Source: Deltaproteobacteria bacterium GWC2_55_46
GTDB lineage: Bacteria; Desulfobacterota; GWC2-55-46
Direction: 5' to 3'
Assembly: GCA_001595385.3 (NCBI GenBank)
Contig: LVEI03000001.1
Location: 2,013,501 to 2,077,500, forward strand
DNA: 64,000 nt
A model generated the notes under the pieces. The model searched no databases. It was not told where the DNA came from and saw only the letters and a program-made list of their open reading frames with translations. The translations under genes and the position numbers were made by a program. The stretch's first letter is position 1. Each line of letters opens with the position of its first letter. Shown here one piece after another: positions 43,749 to 50,952 of the stretch.

Positions 43749-44924
43749 ATGGGTCTGTTTGACCGGGCGGTCGTGATAGTCTTCGACGGCCTTGGGGCCG
43801 GGGAGATGCCTGACGCCTCCGGGTACGGGGACTCAGGCAGCGACACCATCGATAACCTCTCAAGGGCCGTGGGCGGGCTTAAAGTGCCGAACCTTTCCTC
43901 GCTGGGGCTGGGGCGGATCGACGGCGTGGACACGGTTACGAAGGCGGCTACACCTTCAGGCTCCTTCGGGCGCATGCGCGAGGCCTCACCCGGAAAGGAT
44001 ACCGCCACCGGACACTGGGAGATGATGGGGATAGTGCTGGACAGGCCCTTTCCAGTCTTTCCCGAGGGCTTCCCGCCTGAGGTGATGGAGAGGTTCGCAA
44101 GGGAGACGGGCTGGGGCTGGCTCTGGAACAAGACCGCCTCAGGCACCGAGATAATAGAGCGGCTCGGGGAAGAGCACCTGAAGACCCGCAGGCTCATCGT
44201 CTACACCTCTGCCGACAGCGTCTTCCAGATAGCCGCGCATGAGGAGGTCATACCCGTCCCCGAGCTTTACAGGGTCTGCGAGAAGGCGCGGAAGATAGCC
44301 GACGATTACAATATCGGCAGGGTCATAGCCCGCCCTTTTACCGGCAGGCCGGGAAGCTTCGCGAGGCTCCCGGCCAGGAAGGACTATGCGGTGCCTCCGC
44401 CTGGGGAAACGCTTCTTGAGAAGATAAAAGGCGCGGGCCTTAAAGTTATAGGCATCGGCAAGATAGGCGACATATTCGCGCACCGCGGCCTTACCGGAGA
44501 GGTCCATACGATAAGCGACGACGATGGCCTTGATAAGACGATAGAGGCCATGGACTCTTGCGCGAAAGGGCTCGTCTTCACCAACCTCGTTGACTTCGAT
44601 ACCCTCTACGGCCACAGGAACGACGCCACGGGCTATGGCCGCGCCCTTGAGCATATCGATTCAAGGATACCGGAGGTGATCTCCAGGCTCGGCCCCAGGG
44701 ATATCCTCTTCATAACAGGGGACCACGGCTGCGACCCGACCACGCCATCAACAGACCATTCGAGGGAGTATGTGCCCCTTATAGTCTTTGGAAAGGGCAT
44801 ATTGCCGGGGGTCAACCTCGGCACAAGAGCAACGTTTGCGGACCTGGGCGCCACGATAGCGGATTCCCTTGGAGTCGATAGCCCCGCCAACGGAAAGACC
44901 TTCCTGGAAATGCTCATCAAGTAA
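43749..44924 (+). CDS. deoB: Phosphopentomutase
   Basis: A 391-residue alkaline-phosphatase-superfamily enzyme interconverting (deoxy)ribose 1-phosphate and 5-phosphate. It shows VIVFDGLGAGEMPDASGYGDSGSDT with metal-binding aspartate, KDTATGHWEMMG with the phosphorylated threonine, IGKIGDIFAHRG, FTNLVDFDTLYGHRND and ITGDHGCDPTTPSTDHSRE. It begins directly after the cbiH stop and ends at a terminator, so it is the last gene of the cobalamin transcription unit. A role in supplying ribose phosphate for the lower-ligand riboside is conceivable but unproven; generic nucleoside salvage is the alternative. Confidence 0.95.
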   Translation: MGLFDRAVVIVFDGLGAGEMPDASGYGDSGSDTIDNLSRAVGGLKVPNLSSLGLGRIDGVDTVTKAATPSGSFGRMREASPGKDTATGHWEMMGIVLDRPFPVFPEGFPPEVMERFARETGWGWLWNKTASGTEIIERLGEEHLKTRRLIVYTSADSVFQIAAHEEVIPVPELYRVCEKARKIADDYNIGRVIARPFTGRPGSFARLPARKDYAVPPPGETLLEKIKGAGLKVIGIGKIGDIFAHRGLTGEVHTISDDDGLDKTIEAMDSCAKGLVFTNLVDFDTLYGHRNDATGYGRALEHIDSRIPEVISRLGPRDILFITGDHGCDPTTPSTDHSREYVPLIVFGKGILPGVNLGTRATFADLGATIADSLGVDSPANGKTFLEMLIK

Positions 44925-44954
44925 TTGGTTTTATTGGTAATTTAAGGTTTCAGC

Positions 44955-44999
44955 CAAGGAAGTACTCTGCCATGGGTAGATGACTTCCTTGATTTTTTT
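44955..44999 (+). terminator. Intrinsic terminator closing the cobalamin cluster
   Basis: CAAGGAAGT (44955-44963) and ACTTCCTTG (44983-44991) pair perfectly around a 19-base loop and are followed by a run of seven T (44993-44999). Confidence 0.85.
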
Positions 45000-45010
45000 G
45001 GGGTATATGA

Positions 45011-45030
45011 TATATGCTTTGCTATAGCAA
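45011..45030 (+). promoter_or_regulatory. Palindromic operator and -10 region before the XRE-PilZ gene
   Basis: The perfect 12-base palindrome TTGCTATAGCAA (45019-45030) lies between a TATATG -10-like element (45011-45016) and the GTG codon at 45031. TTGATT (44989-44994) is a possible -35 at 16 bases. XRE-family proteins often repress their own gene from such a site. Confidence 0.55.
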
Positions 45031-45570
45031 GTGAGTGGTTTGATCATGGCAGATAGAGTGGGCGGGGGGATTATGGGGCCTGGTGATATAAAGCGTCTTA
45101 GGGATTTTCTGGGCTGGTCACAGGAGAAGCTGGCCAGGGAGCTTGGGGTAAGTTTCTCGACCGTGAACCGGTGGGAGCGTGGCAGGTCCCGGCCAAGCCC
45201 GTTGGCGGAGATCTCCTTATGGAAGCTCGAGGCAGGGTGCTCATATGGCAAGAGGGCGCACCAGCGGTTCAGTTCCGCCCTTCCTCTTGAGTTAAGGAGC
45301 ACCGGAGGGACCGGTTCCTTCAGGTCCGTAACGGAGAACATAAGCTGCGGCGGTCTCATGTTCAGCACTGAAAAAAGACTGGGCAGCGGCTTATCTATCA
45401 CGGTGGGGATAAAACCCGCCGTATCATCCGCACTGCTTATAGACGCGGAGGTGGCCTGGGTCGGCGAGGCAGGAGGGACCAGGAAGGTAGGGGTGCGTTT
45501 CTCGCCTGGCATGGAAACTGAGATCGCGGATCTGATAAGCGGTTTATCTTCGGGCAATGGAGCCCATTAA
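45031..45570 (+). CDS. XRE-family helix-turn-helix fused to a PilZ c-di-GMP-binding domain
   Basis: A 179-residue protein from GTG 45031; ATG 45046 or 45073 are alternatives. Residues about 18-70 are an XRE/Cro-type helix-turn-helix, with LRDFLGWSQEKLARELGVSF and TVNRWERGRSRPS. Residues about 74-172 are a PilZ domain with both c-di-GMP-contacting motifs: R75-x3-R79 (RAHQR) and N103-x-S105-x2-G108 (NISCGG). This predicts a DNA-binding protein whose activity responds to c-di-GMP. It is followed 18 bases later by a PAS histidine kinase, likely co-transcribed. A perfect palindrome sits at its promoter. Confidence 0.85.
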   Translation: MSGLIMADRVGGGIMGPGDIKRLRDFLGWSQEKLARELGVSFSTVNRWERGRSRPSPLAEISLWKLEAGCSYGKRAHQRFSSALPLELRSTGGTGSFRSVTENISCGGLMFSTEKRLGSGLSITVGIKPAVSSALLIDAEVAWVGEAGGTRKVGVRFSPGMETEIADLISGLSSGNGAH

Positions 45571-45588
45571 GGAACGGTAAAGACAGCT

Positions 45589-46974
45589 ATGTCAAAGGAA
45601 GGAAGTCTCAGCCTGGACAGGCAGGGACGTATTATAAGGTTCAGCCAGAGGCTGGAGGATATGCTCGGCTACGATGCCGAAGATGTGCTGGGCAGGGAGT
45701 TCACCTCTCTGGCCCCCTCCGGCATGGAAGATGTTTTTCTCTCGATACTTGACGGCGCCGAAGGGCAATCTGGCACACCCCCCAAAAAGGCCGCGTTCCT
45801 CTGTAAGGGCGGGACGGTTGCGGAGTTCTATCTGTTGACCCATCCCCTGAGGGACCGTTCAGGGGAGATATATTCGTATCTGCTGGCACTGTCAGTCAGG
45901 AAGACCGCCATGCCGGCGTTTCTAAGCGACGAGTTCAGGCGGATGTTCAAGTTTTCTAACGACGCGGTCTCTGTCACGGACAGGGACGGCTCCATAATAG
46001 ACGTAAACCAGGCATTTCAGGAGACCTACGGCTACGAGCGCCATGAGGTCCTCGGACGAAACCCCAGGGTTTTGAAATCATCCCATTCCACAAAGGCTCT
46101 ATATGAGAAGATGTGGAAGGACATTCTCGACCCGGCTGTAGGATATTGGAGGGGAGAGATCATAAACCTCGCCAAGGACGGGCGAGAGGTACCTGTCCTT
46201 CTTTCGATAAATGCCATAAAGGACGCCAGAGGCGATATAAAGTGCTTTCTCGGCATAGCCTTCAACATGACCAGGCAGAAGGAGCTCGACAAGCTCCGGA
46301 AGATGTACATAGACCACATCATACATGACATACGGGGCCCGTTGACCTCTATCACGGTGAACGCGGAACTGCTTCTTATGCTGCCGGCTCTTTCTGACAC
46401 GGTGAAAAGAAAGCTCAAGGTCATCTCCTCCTCGGCCCTGAAGATAGGCTCCATGACCTCTGATATACTCGACTACAGCAGGGCTGAAAACGCAAGCGTG
46501 ATGTTGAGGAAGGAGAGGGTCAGTGTCGCCGAGGCCATCTGCGAAGCCGCGATGCCGTTCGAGGGGGCCGGCAAGCTGCTCCTGTTTATGGGCGAGCCTT
46601 CAGTCGGCCCGGCTTTCGAGGGCATGGAGGTCTTCGCCGATTCAGACAAGCTCAAAAGGGTCATATATAACCTCCTGAGCAACGCCTTCAAGCACGCCGC
46701 CACAAAGGTCGAGGTCGCCGCGGAGGTCGTGCCTGCGGGCTTGAGTCTTTCCGTCTCCAATGACGGCAAGGGCATATCAAGCGAGCAGGCCGAGAGGATA
46801 TTCGAGGCCTTCTACCAGACCGAAGATGGTGTCAAGACGGGCGGGGCGGGCCTGGGCTTGAGCATAGTGAAGAGCTTTGTCGAGGCGCACGGCGGCAGGG
46901 TTTGGGTAAGGGCCGGCGAGGAGAACGGGGTGACCTTCGGCTTCCTGATACCGTCAGAGCCAGCCGCGTTGTAG
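45589..46974 (+). CDS. Cytoplasmic PAS-PAS sensor histidine kinase
   Basis: A 461-residue soluble kinase. PAS 1 covers about 5-110 (SLDRQGRIIRFSQRLEDMLGY) and PAS 2 about 120-235 (VTDRDGSIIDVNQAFQETYGY, GRNPRVLKS). HisKA has the phospho-acceptor in HIIHDIRGPLTSI near 245. The ATPase domain shows VIYNLLSNAFKHA (N box), VSNDGKGIS (G1) and GGAGLGLSIVKSFVEAHGG (G2). No membrane helices, so it senses a cytoplasmic cue, possibly redox or ligand through PAS. No response regulator is adjacent; the upstream XRE-PilZ protein is the only apparent partner. Confidence 0.9.
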   Translation: MSKEGSLSLDRQGRIIRFSQRLEDMLGYDAEDVLGREFTSLAPSGMEDVFLSILDGAEGQSGTPPKKAAFLCKGGTVAEFYLLTHPLRDRSGEIYSYLLALSVRKTAMPAFLSDEFRRMFKFSNDAVSVTDRDGSIIDVNQAFQETYGYERHEVLGRNPRVLKSSHSTKALYEKMWKDILDPAVGYWRGEIINLAKDGREVPVLLSINAIKDARGDIKCFLGIAFNMTRQKELDKLRKMYIDHIIHDIRGPLTSITVNAELLLMLPALSDTVKRKLKVISSSALKIGSMTSDILDYSRAENASVMLRKERVSVAEAICEAAMPFEGAGKLLLFMGEPSVGPAFEGMEVFADSDKLKRVIYNLLSNAFKHAATKVEVAAEVVPAGLSLSVSNDGKGISSEQAERIFEAFYQTEDGVKTGGAGLGLSIVKSFVEAHGGRVWVRAGEENGVTFGFLIPSEPAAL

Positions 46975-47036
46975 CCTGCCTTGACTCACGGTCTTTTTCC
47001 ATGGTAAGCTGATCTTAAATGGGCGAAAGCCCTGCA

Positions 47037-47107
47037 CAGGTCGCTTGAAAAGTCCATCTGCGTCGTTGTCATCGTCGTTTCGTATATTGAGCTTTTTGAG
47101 CAACCTG
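47037..47107 (+). repeat. Dispersed intergenic repeat, copy C (core-deleted)
   Basis: It has the same outer parts as the other copies (AAAAGTCCATCTGCGTCGTT at 47048-47067, GAGCTTTTTGAGCAACCTG at 47089-47107) but lacks the internal GGCGTAC/GTACGCC stem, giving a 71-bp version. It lies about 20 bases before the Moco riboswitch. Confidence 0.65.
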
Positions 47108-47123
47108 CTAAAAATATGGATCA

Positions 47124-47228
47124 TGGTCTCCGAGCCATCTCTCCTAAGGCCCCTCAAGGGCTAAGGGGACTGGCCGATAGGGCCTGGCTGGAAACGGCCC
47201 GGCCTCCCGATGGAAAGGAGATTGAACC
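47124..47228 (+). ncRNA. Candidate molybdenum cofactor (Moco) riboswitch
   Basis: A leader RNA ahead of modA with features I associate with the Moco RNA motif: TCTCCGAGCC at the 5' side (47127-47136), a GGCCC/GGGCT hairpin, the GGCCGATAGGGCC arm, TGGAAACGGCC, and at the 3' side GGCCTCCCGATGGAAAGGAG (47201-47220). TCTCC can pair with the 3' GGAGA to close P1, and GAG-CC with GG-CCTC to form the next helix. The expression platform is the terminator directly downstream. The gene context (molybdate transport) fits. Confidence 0.8.
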
Positions 47229-47262
47229 AACCAACACCTTTCCATGGCGTTGGTTTTTTTTT
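47229..47262 (+). terminator. Terminator of the Moco riboswitch expression platform
   Basis: AACCAACACC (47229-47238) pairs with GGCGTTGGTT (47246-47255) with one mismatch, followed by a run of T to 47262, ten bases before the modA ATG. Confidence 0.85.
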
Positions 47263-47271
47263 GTCTGCGAG

Positions 47272-48012
47272 ATGCTGAAAAAAGTCCTTTTTATAATCTT
47301 GATACTTCTTGTTCTTCCTTTTAAGGCGCGCGCTGAGCTCAGGGTCGCCGCCGCGGCGGACCTCTCATTTGCCTTGAAGGAGATAGCGTTACAGTTCGAA
47401 AAGGAGACCGGCAATAAGGTCGTCCTCTCGCTTGGCTCAACCGGCATGCTCGCCAGGCAGATAGAGCACGGCGCGCCCTTTGACGTATTTTTCTCGGCCA
47501 ACTCAAAATATATCGATGAGCTTGGCAGAGGAGGACACGTCTTAAAAGAGACCGCCGGGATATACGCGAGGGGGAGGATCGTCCTGGCCGTTAAAAAAGG
47601 CTCAGGGATAAAGGCAGCGCACCTTGAGGACCTCAAGGGCCGCACCGGTCGCATAGCCATAGCCAACCCCGACCACGCGCCCTACGGCATAGCCGCGATG
47701 GAGGCGATGAAGTCCGCAGGCATATGGGACGATGTTAAACCAAGGCTCGTATACGGCGAAAACATAAGACAGGCGCTCCAGTTCGTACAATCCGGCAACG
47801 CGCCGGTTGGAATAATCGCCCTTTCGGTCGTGAACGTGCCGGAGATAGAATACAGCGTCATCCCTCAAGAGCTTCACAGGCCCATAGACCAGGCGGCCGC
47901 TGTCGTGGCGAGATCAAAAGAAGGGCGGGCTGCCCGTGATTTCATAAAATTTGTGAACGGGCCAAAGGGCAGGCCGATAATGGAGAAGTACGGCTTCATG
48001 CTGCCCAAATAA
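47272..48012 (+). CDS. modA: Molybdate ABC transporter periplasmic binding protein
   Basis: A 246-residue binding protein. The signal peptide is about residues 1-20 (LFIILILLVLPFKARA). The mature part begins LRVAAAADLSFALKEIA, with the ligand serine region LGSTGMLARQIEHGAPFDVFFSAN, and GRIAIANPDHAPYG, all ModA hallmarks. The start at 47272 is chosen because the longer frame from 47116 would translate the riboswitch and terminator. It heads the modABC operon. Confidence 0.94.
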   Translation: MLKKVLFIILILLVLPFKARAELRVAAAADLSFALKEIALQFEKETGNKVVLSLGSTGMLARQIEHGAPFDVFFSANSKYIDELGRGGHVLKETAGIYARGRIVLAVKKGSGIKAAHLEDLKGRTGRIAIANPDHAPYGIAAMEAMKSAGIWDDVKPRLVYGENIRQALQFVQSGNAPVGIIALSVVNVPEIEYSVIPQELHRPIDQAAAVVARSKEGRAARDFIKFVNGPKGRPIMEKYGFMLPK

Positions 48013-48015
48013 CCG

Positions 48016-48672
48016 ATGGACATCTTCCCTCTTTACATAACCGTAAAGGTCTCGCTCATCGCGACGGCCTTTACCATCACCGTCGGGCTCGCGCTTGCCT
48101 GGGTAATGGCGAAACGGTCGTTCCTGGGCAAGGGGCTCCTTGACGCGGTCATCATGCAGCCGCTTGTCATCCCGCCTACCGTCCTGGGCTATTATCTCCT
48201 TACAGTATTCGGCAGGTCAGGCTGGCTCGGCGGCTTCCTTGAAAATACGCTGGGCATAGAGGTGGTCTTTACCTGGAAGGGCGCTGTCGTGGCGGCCTTC
48301 ATCTCCTCTCTGCCGCTGTTCGTGAAGCCCGCGAGGGCCGCGCTTGAAGGCGTTGGCGAGGAGCTTGAGAACGCGGCGAGGCTCCTGGGGAAGACCGAGC
48401 TTCAGGTCATAAGGACCGTAACGCTTCCGCTTGCCTGGAGGGGGATACTCGCCGGGGCTGTCATGGCTTTTGCGCGCGCTACCGGCGAGTTCGGGGCCAC
48501 CCTGATGATAGCCGGCAACATCCCCGGCCTTACCCAGACCCTGCCGATAGCCATATATGACGCGGTCCAGTCAGGGGACGACTACACCGCCAACGTGCTT
48601 GTCGGCATAATAACCCTTTTTTCCTTCTCTGTATTGTACTTCGCTGGCAGGTTCAGCAGGCTGAGGCTTTAA
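48016..48672 (+). CDS. modB: Molybdate ABC transporter permease
   Basis: A 218-residue inner-membrane permease with five to six helices. VIPPTVLGYYLLTVFGRSGWLG and the EAA loop (EELENAARLLGKTELQVIRTVTLPLAWRGILAG) that docks with ModC are present, and GEFGATLMIAGNIPGLTQTLPIAIY is diagnostic for ModB. It starts three bases after modA and ends six before modC. Confidence 0.95.
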   Translation: MDIFPLYITVKVSLIATAFTITVGLALAWVMAKRSFLGKGLLDAVIMQPLVIPPTVLGYYLLTVFGRSGWLGGFLENTLGIEVVFTWKGAVVAAFISSLPLFVKPARAALEGVGEELENAARLLGKTELQVIRTVTLPLAWRGILAGAVMAFARATGEFGATLMIAGNIPGLTQTLPIAIYDAVQSGDDYTANVLVGIITLFSFSVLYFAGRFSRLRL

Positions 48673-48678
48673 AAGCGC

Positions 48679-49755
48679 ATGTTGGAACTTTCACTTAAAA
48701 AGAGGCTTCCCGGCTTCCATGTAGATATCGAGCTTGCCCTCGACGAGGAGCTACTTGTGCTCTTCGGCCCTTCAGGGGCGGGCAAGACGATGATACTCAA
48801 GATGATATCGGGCATAGTCGCCCCTGACGAGGGCAGGGTCGCATCCGGACCTGTAACTCTATTCGATTCAAGGCGCGGCGTGAACGTTCCAATAAGGAAC
48901 AGGAAGGTGGGCTACCTGTTTCAGGACTATGCCCTTTTCCCGCACATGACCGTCCGTGAAAATATCGCTTACGCCATAGATGGGGATGGCTCGCAAAAGG
49001 TCAAGGAGCTACTCTCGGTCATGAGGCTTACAGGGCTTGAGGAGAGGTTCCCGCATGAGCTCTCTGGCGGCCAGAAGCAGAGGACCGCGCTTGCCAGGAC
49101 CCTTGCGGCGGAGCCGAGGGTCCTTCTCCTCGATGAGCCCTTCTCAGCGCTTGACTACCAGGTGAGGGAGAAGCTCAGGGCCGACCTGCTGAACATCCAC
49201 AGGATCTATCCGATGACGACCGTCCTCGTAACGCATGACCTTGAGGAGGCATTCATGCTTGGCAAGAGGGTGGCCGTCATAAATAACGGCTCGATAGAGC
49301 AGGTCGGCACGCAGGAGGACGTCTTTTACAGGCCGGCCACAAGGAACGTGGCGAGGTTTATGGGGGTAAGGAATATCTTCTCCGGCGTGGTCGCTTGCAT
49401 AGAGGGCGGCAACATAGTGATAGATACCCCGGATATAGGAATGATAAAGGCGCCCGCTCGAGCCGGAGCGGATCCCGCGCCGGGCGTTGAGGTCACTTTC
49501 TGCATAAGGCCCGAGGAGATACTGGTCATACGCCCCGACAGGGTGCTCGGGCGCGTGCAGGACAATATACTCGAGTGCGAGATAATCGGCACAATCGGCA
49601 AGGGCTCGACCCATATACTCTATCTTGAGGCCGGGGAAGGCAGGACCCCATTAAAGGCGGAACTCCCCAACTTCGTCCTCAGAAAACTTGAACTTGCGGT
49701 AGGCCGCAGTATCAGGGTATCATTAAAGAAGGAGAATATCTGGGTAATACCCTGA
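48679..49755 (+). CDS. modC: Molybdate ABC transporter ATP-binding protein
   Basis: A 358-residue ATPase. Walker A is FGPSGAGKT (about 30-38), the Q-loop is VGYLFQDYALFPH, the signature is ELSGGQKQRTALAR, Walker B is VLLLDEPFSALD and the H-loop is VLVTHDLEEA. The C-terminal third (from about 235) contains the regulatory TOBE/MOP-like domain, ending FVLRKLELAVGRSIRVSLKKENIWVI, which can bind oxyanion for feedback. Last gene of the mod operon. Confidence 0.94.
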   Translation: MLELSLKKRLPGFHVDIELALDEELLVLFGPSGAGKTMILKMISGIVAPDEGRVASGPVTLFDSRRGVNVPIRNRKVGYLFQDYALFPHMTVRENIAYAIDGDGSQKVKELLSVMRLTGLEERFPHELSGGQKQRTALARTLAAEPRVLLLDEPFSALDYQVREKLRADLLNIHRIYPMTTVLVTHDLEEAFMLGKRVAVINNGSIEQVGTQEDVFYRPATRNVARFMGVRNIFSGVVACIEGGNIVIDTPDIGMIKAPARAGADPAPGVEVTFCIRPEEILVIRPDRVLGRVQDNILECEIIGTIGKGSTHILYLEAGEGRTPLKAELPNFVLRKLELAVGRSIRVSLKKENIWVIP

Positions 49756-49780
49756 TATTTGTGTCAATAAACAAGGCCTT

Positions 49781-50734
49781 ATGGATACTCACTCACATAC
49801 GGGCCACGAACACGGCCATGACCTGGACGCCAGGGTAAAAAGGCGCCTCCTGGTCTCTATCACGCTTACCGGCCTCATTTTCTTCGCTGAGCTCATAGGC
49901 GGCTGGTGGACGAACTCCCTGGCCCTGCTCTCAGACGCCGCTCACGTCTTCATGGACGTATTCGCCCTCTCCTTAAGCCTTTTCGCCATCTACATAGCCG
50001 ACATGCCGCCTACCGAGAAGAGGACCTACGGCCTCCACAGGGTAGAGGTCTTTGTCTCGTTCATAAACAGCTTCGTCCTCATCCTCATTACGGCGTTCAT
50101 CCTCTACAAGGGCATTACAAGGTTCGTCTCGCCTGAGCCGGTAGAGAGCGTCGGGGTCCTCATCGTCGCTACCATCGGCCTTGCCGTGAACCTGGTGGTC
50201 GCCATGTGGCTCCATCGCTACGCGGTAAGCGACCTGAACGTCAAGAGCGCCTTCATACACGTGGTAGGCGACGCGGCGGCCTCCGTGGGCGTCATAGTGG
50301 CGGCGGCCGTAATCTACTACACCGGCTGGTATCAGGCAGACCCGCTCATAAGCATGCTCATCTGCGTCATAATCGTGCACGGGGCGGTGAAGATAATAAG
50401 GGAGTCCTCGCACATACTCCTCGAGGGCGTGCCCAGGGAGATAGACCTGAAGACCGTGAGGGATGACATAATGGCCTCCGAGGGCGTATCCAGCATACAC
50501 AGCCTCCATATCTGGTCTATCTGCCATAACGTGTACGCCTTGAGCGCTCACGTCGACATCTTACCGACGCAGAGGTGGAGGATGGGGGAGATATTCGGCG
50601 AGATAAACGAGAGGCTCGCCCATGATCACCACATATTCTATACCACCCTGCAGGCCGAGTGCTCCGGTTGCAACCCCAATGACATATACGGCAAGATAGC
50701 CCATAAGGAGAAGGGTCATGGCCACCTGCATTAG
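49781..50734 (+). CDS. CDF-family zinc/cation exporter (CzcD/ZitB-like)
   Basis: A 317-residue inner-membrane transporter. The N-terminus is histidine-rich (HSHTGHEHGHD) and so is the C-terminus (KGHGHLH). The second helix has LLSDAAHVFMD with the H-x3-D metal pair and the fifth has FIHVVGDAAASVGVI with the matching H-x3-D. The pattern fits zinc (also cadmium/cobalt) exporters, unlike the N-D variant CDF at 5.1 kb. A conserved C-terminal domain with HSLHIWSICHNVYALSAHV follows. It lies 25 bases after modC, possibly in the same transcript. Confidence 0.92.
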   Translation: MDTHSHTGHEHGHDLDARVKRRLLVSITLTGLIFFAELIGGWWTNSLALLSDAAHVFMDVFALSLSLFAIYIADMPPTEKRTYGLHRVEVFVSFINSFVLILITAFILYKGITRFVSPEPVESVGVLIVATIGLAVNLVVAMWLHRYAVSDLNVKSAFIHVVGDAAASVGVIVAAAVIYYTGWYQADPLISMLICVIIVHGAVKIIRESSHILLEGVPREIDLKTVRDDIMASEGVSSIHSLHIWSICHNVYALSAHVDILPTQRWRMGEIFGEINERLAHDHHIFYTTLQAECSGCNPNDIYGKIAHKEKGHGHLH

Positions 50735-50754
50735 CCGCCTATGTTATAATCTAA

Positions 50755-50911
50755 CAGGCCGCTGAAAAAGGCCAATCTGCGGTGTGTCTTCAAAATTCGT
50801 CACTGAGGCGTACCATCCAGGTACGCCTCGTTCCTCCTGTTTCGGCTCCTTGCATCTTGACCGCATTTGAAGCCTGAACGTGATCTTGAGTTTTTCAGCA
50901 ACCTGCTAAAC
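50755..50911 (+). repeat. Dispersed intergenic repeat, copy D (full length)
   Basis: The left end CAGGCCGCTGAAAAA and the right end TTTTTCAGCAACCTG are inverted repeats with two mismatches. The central inverted repeat is GGCGTAC (50807-50813) / GTACGCC (50821-50827). It starts 21 bases after the CDF stop and ends about 40 bases before the protease gene. Confidence 0.8.
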
Positions 50912-50952
50912 GTATATAGCCTGTTTTAAAATCCGGTATTCAGGGGGGTACA

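Noticed and set aside
47116-47271. N-terminal extension of modA from ATG 47116
   Set aside because: It would translate the candidate riboswitch and terminator; the signal peptide begins at 47272.
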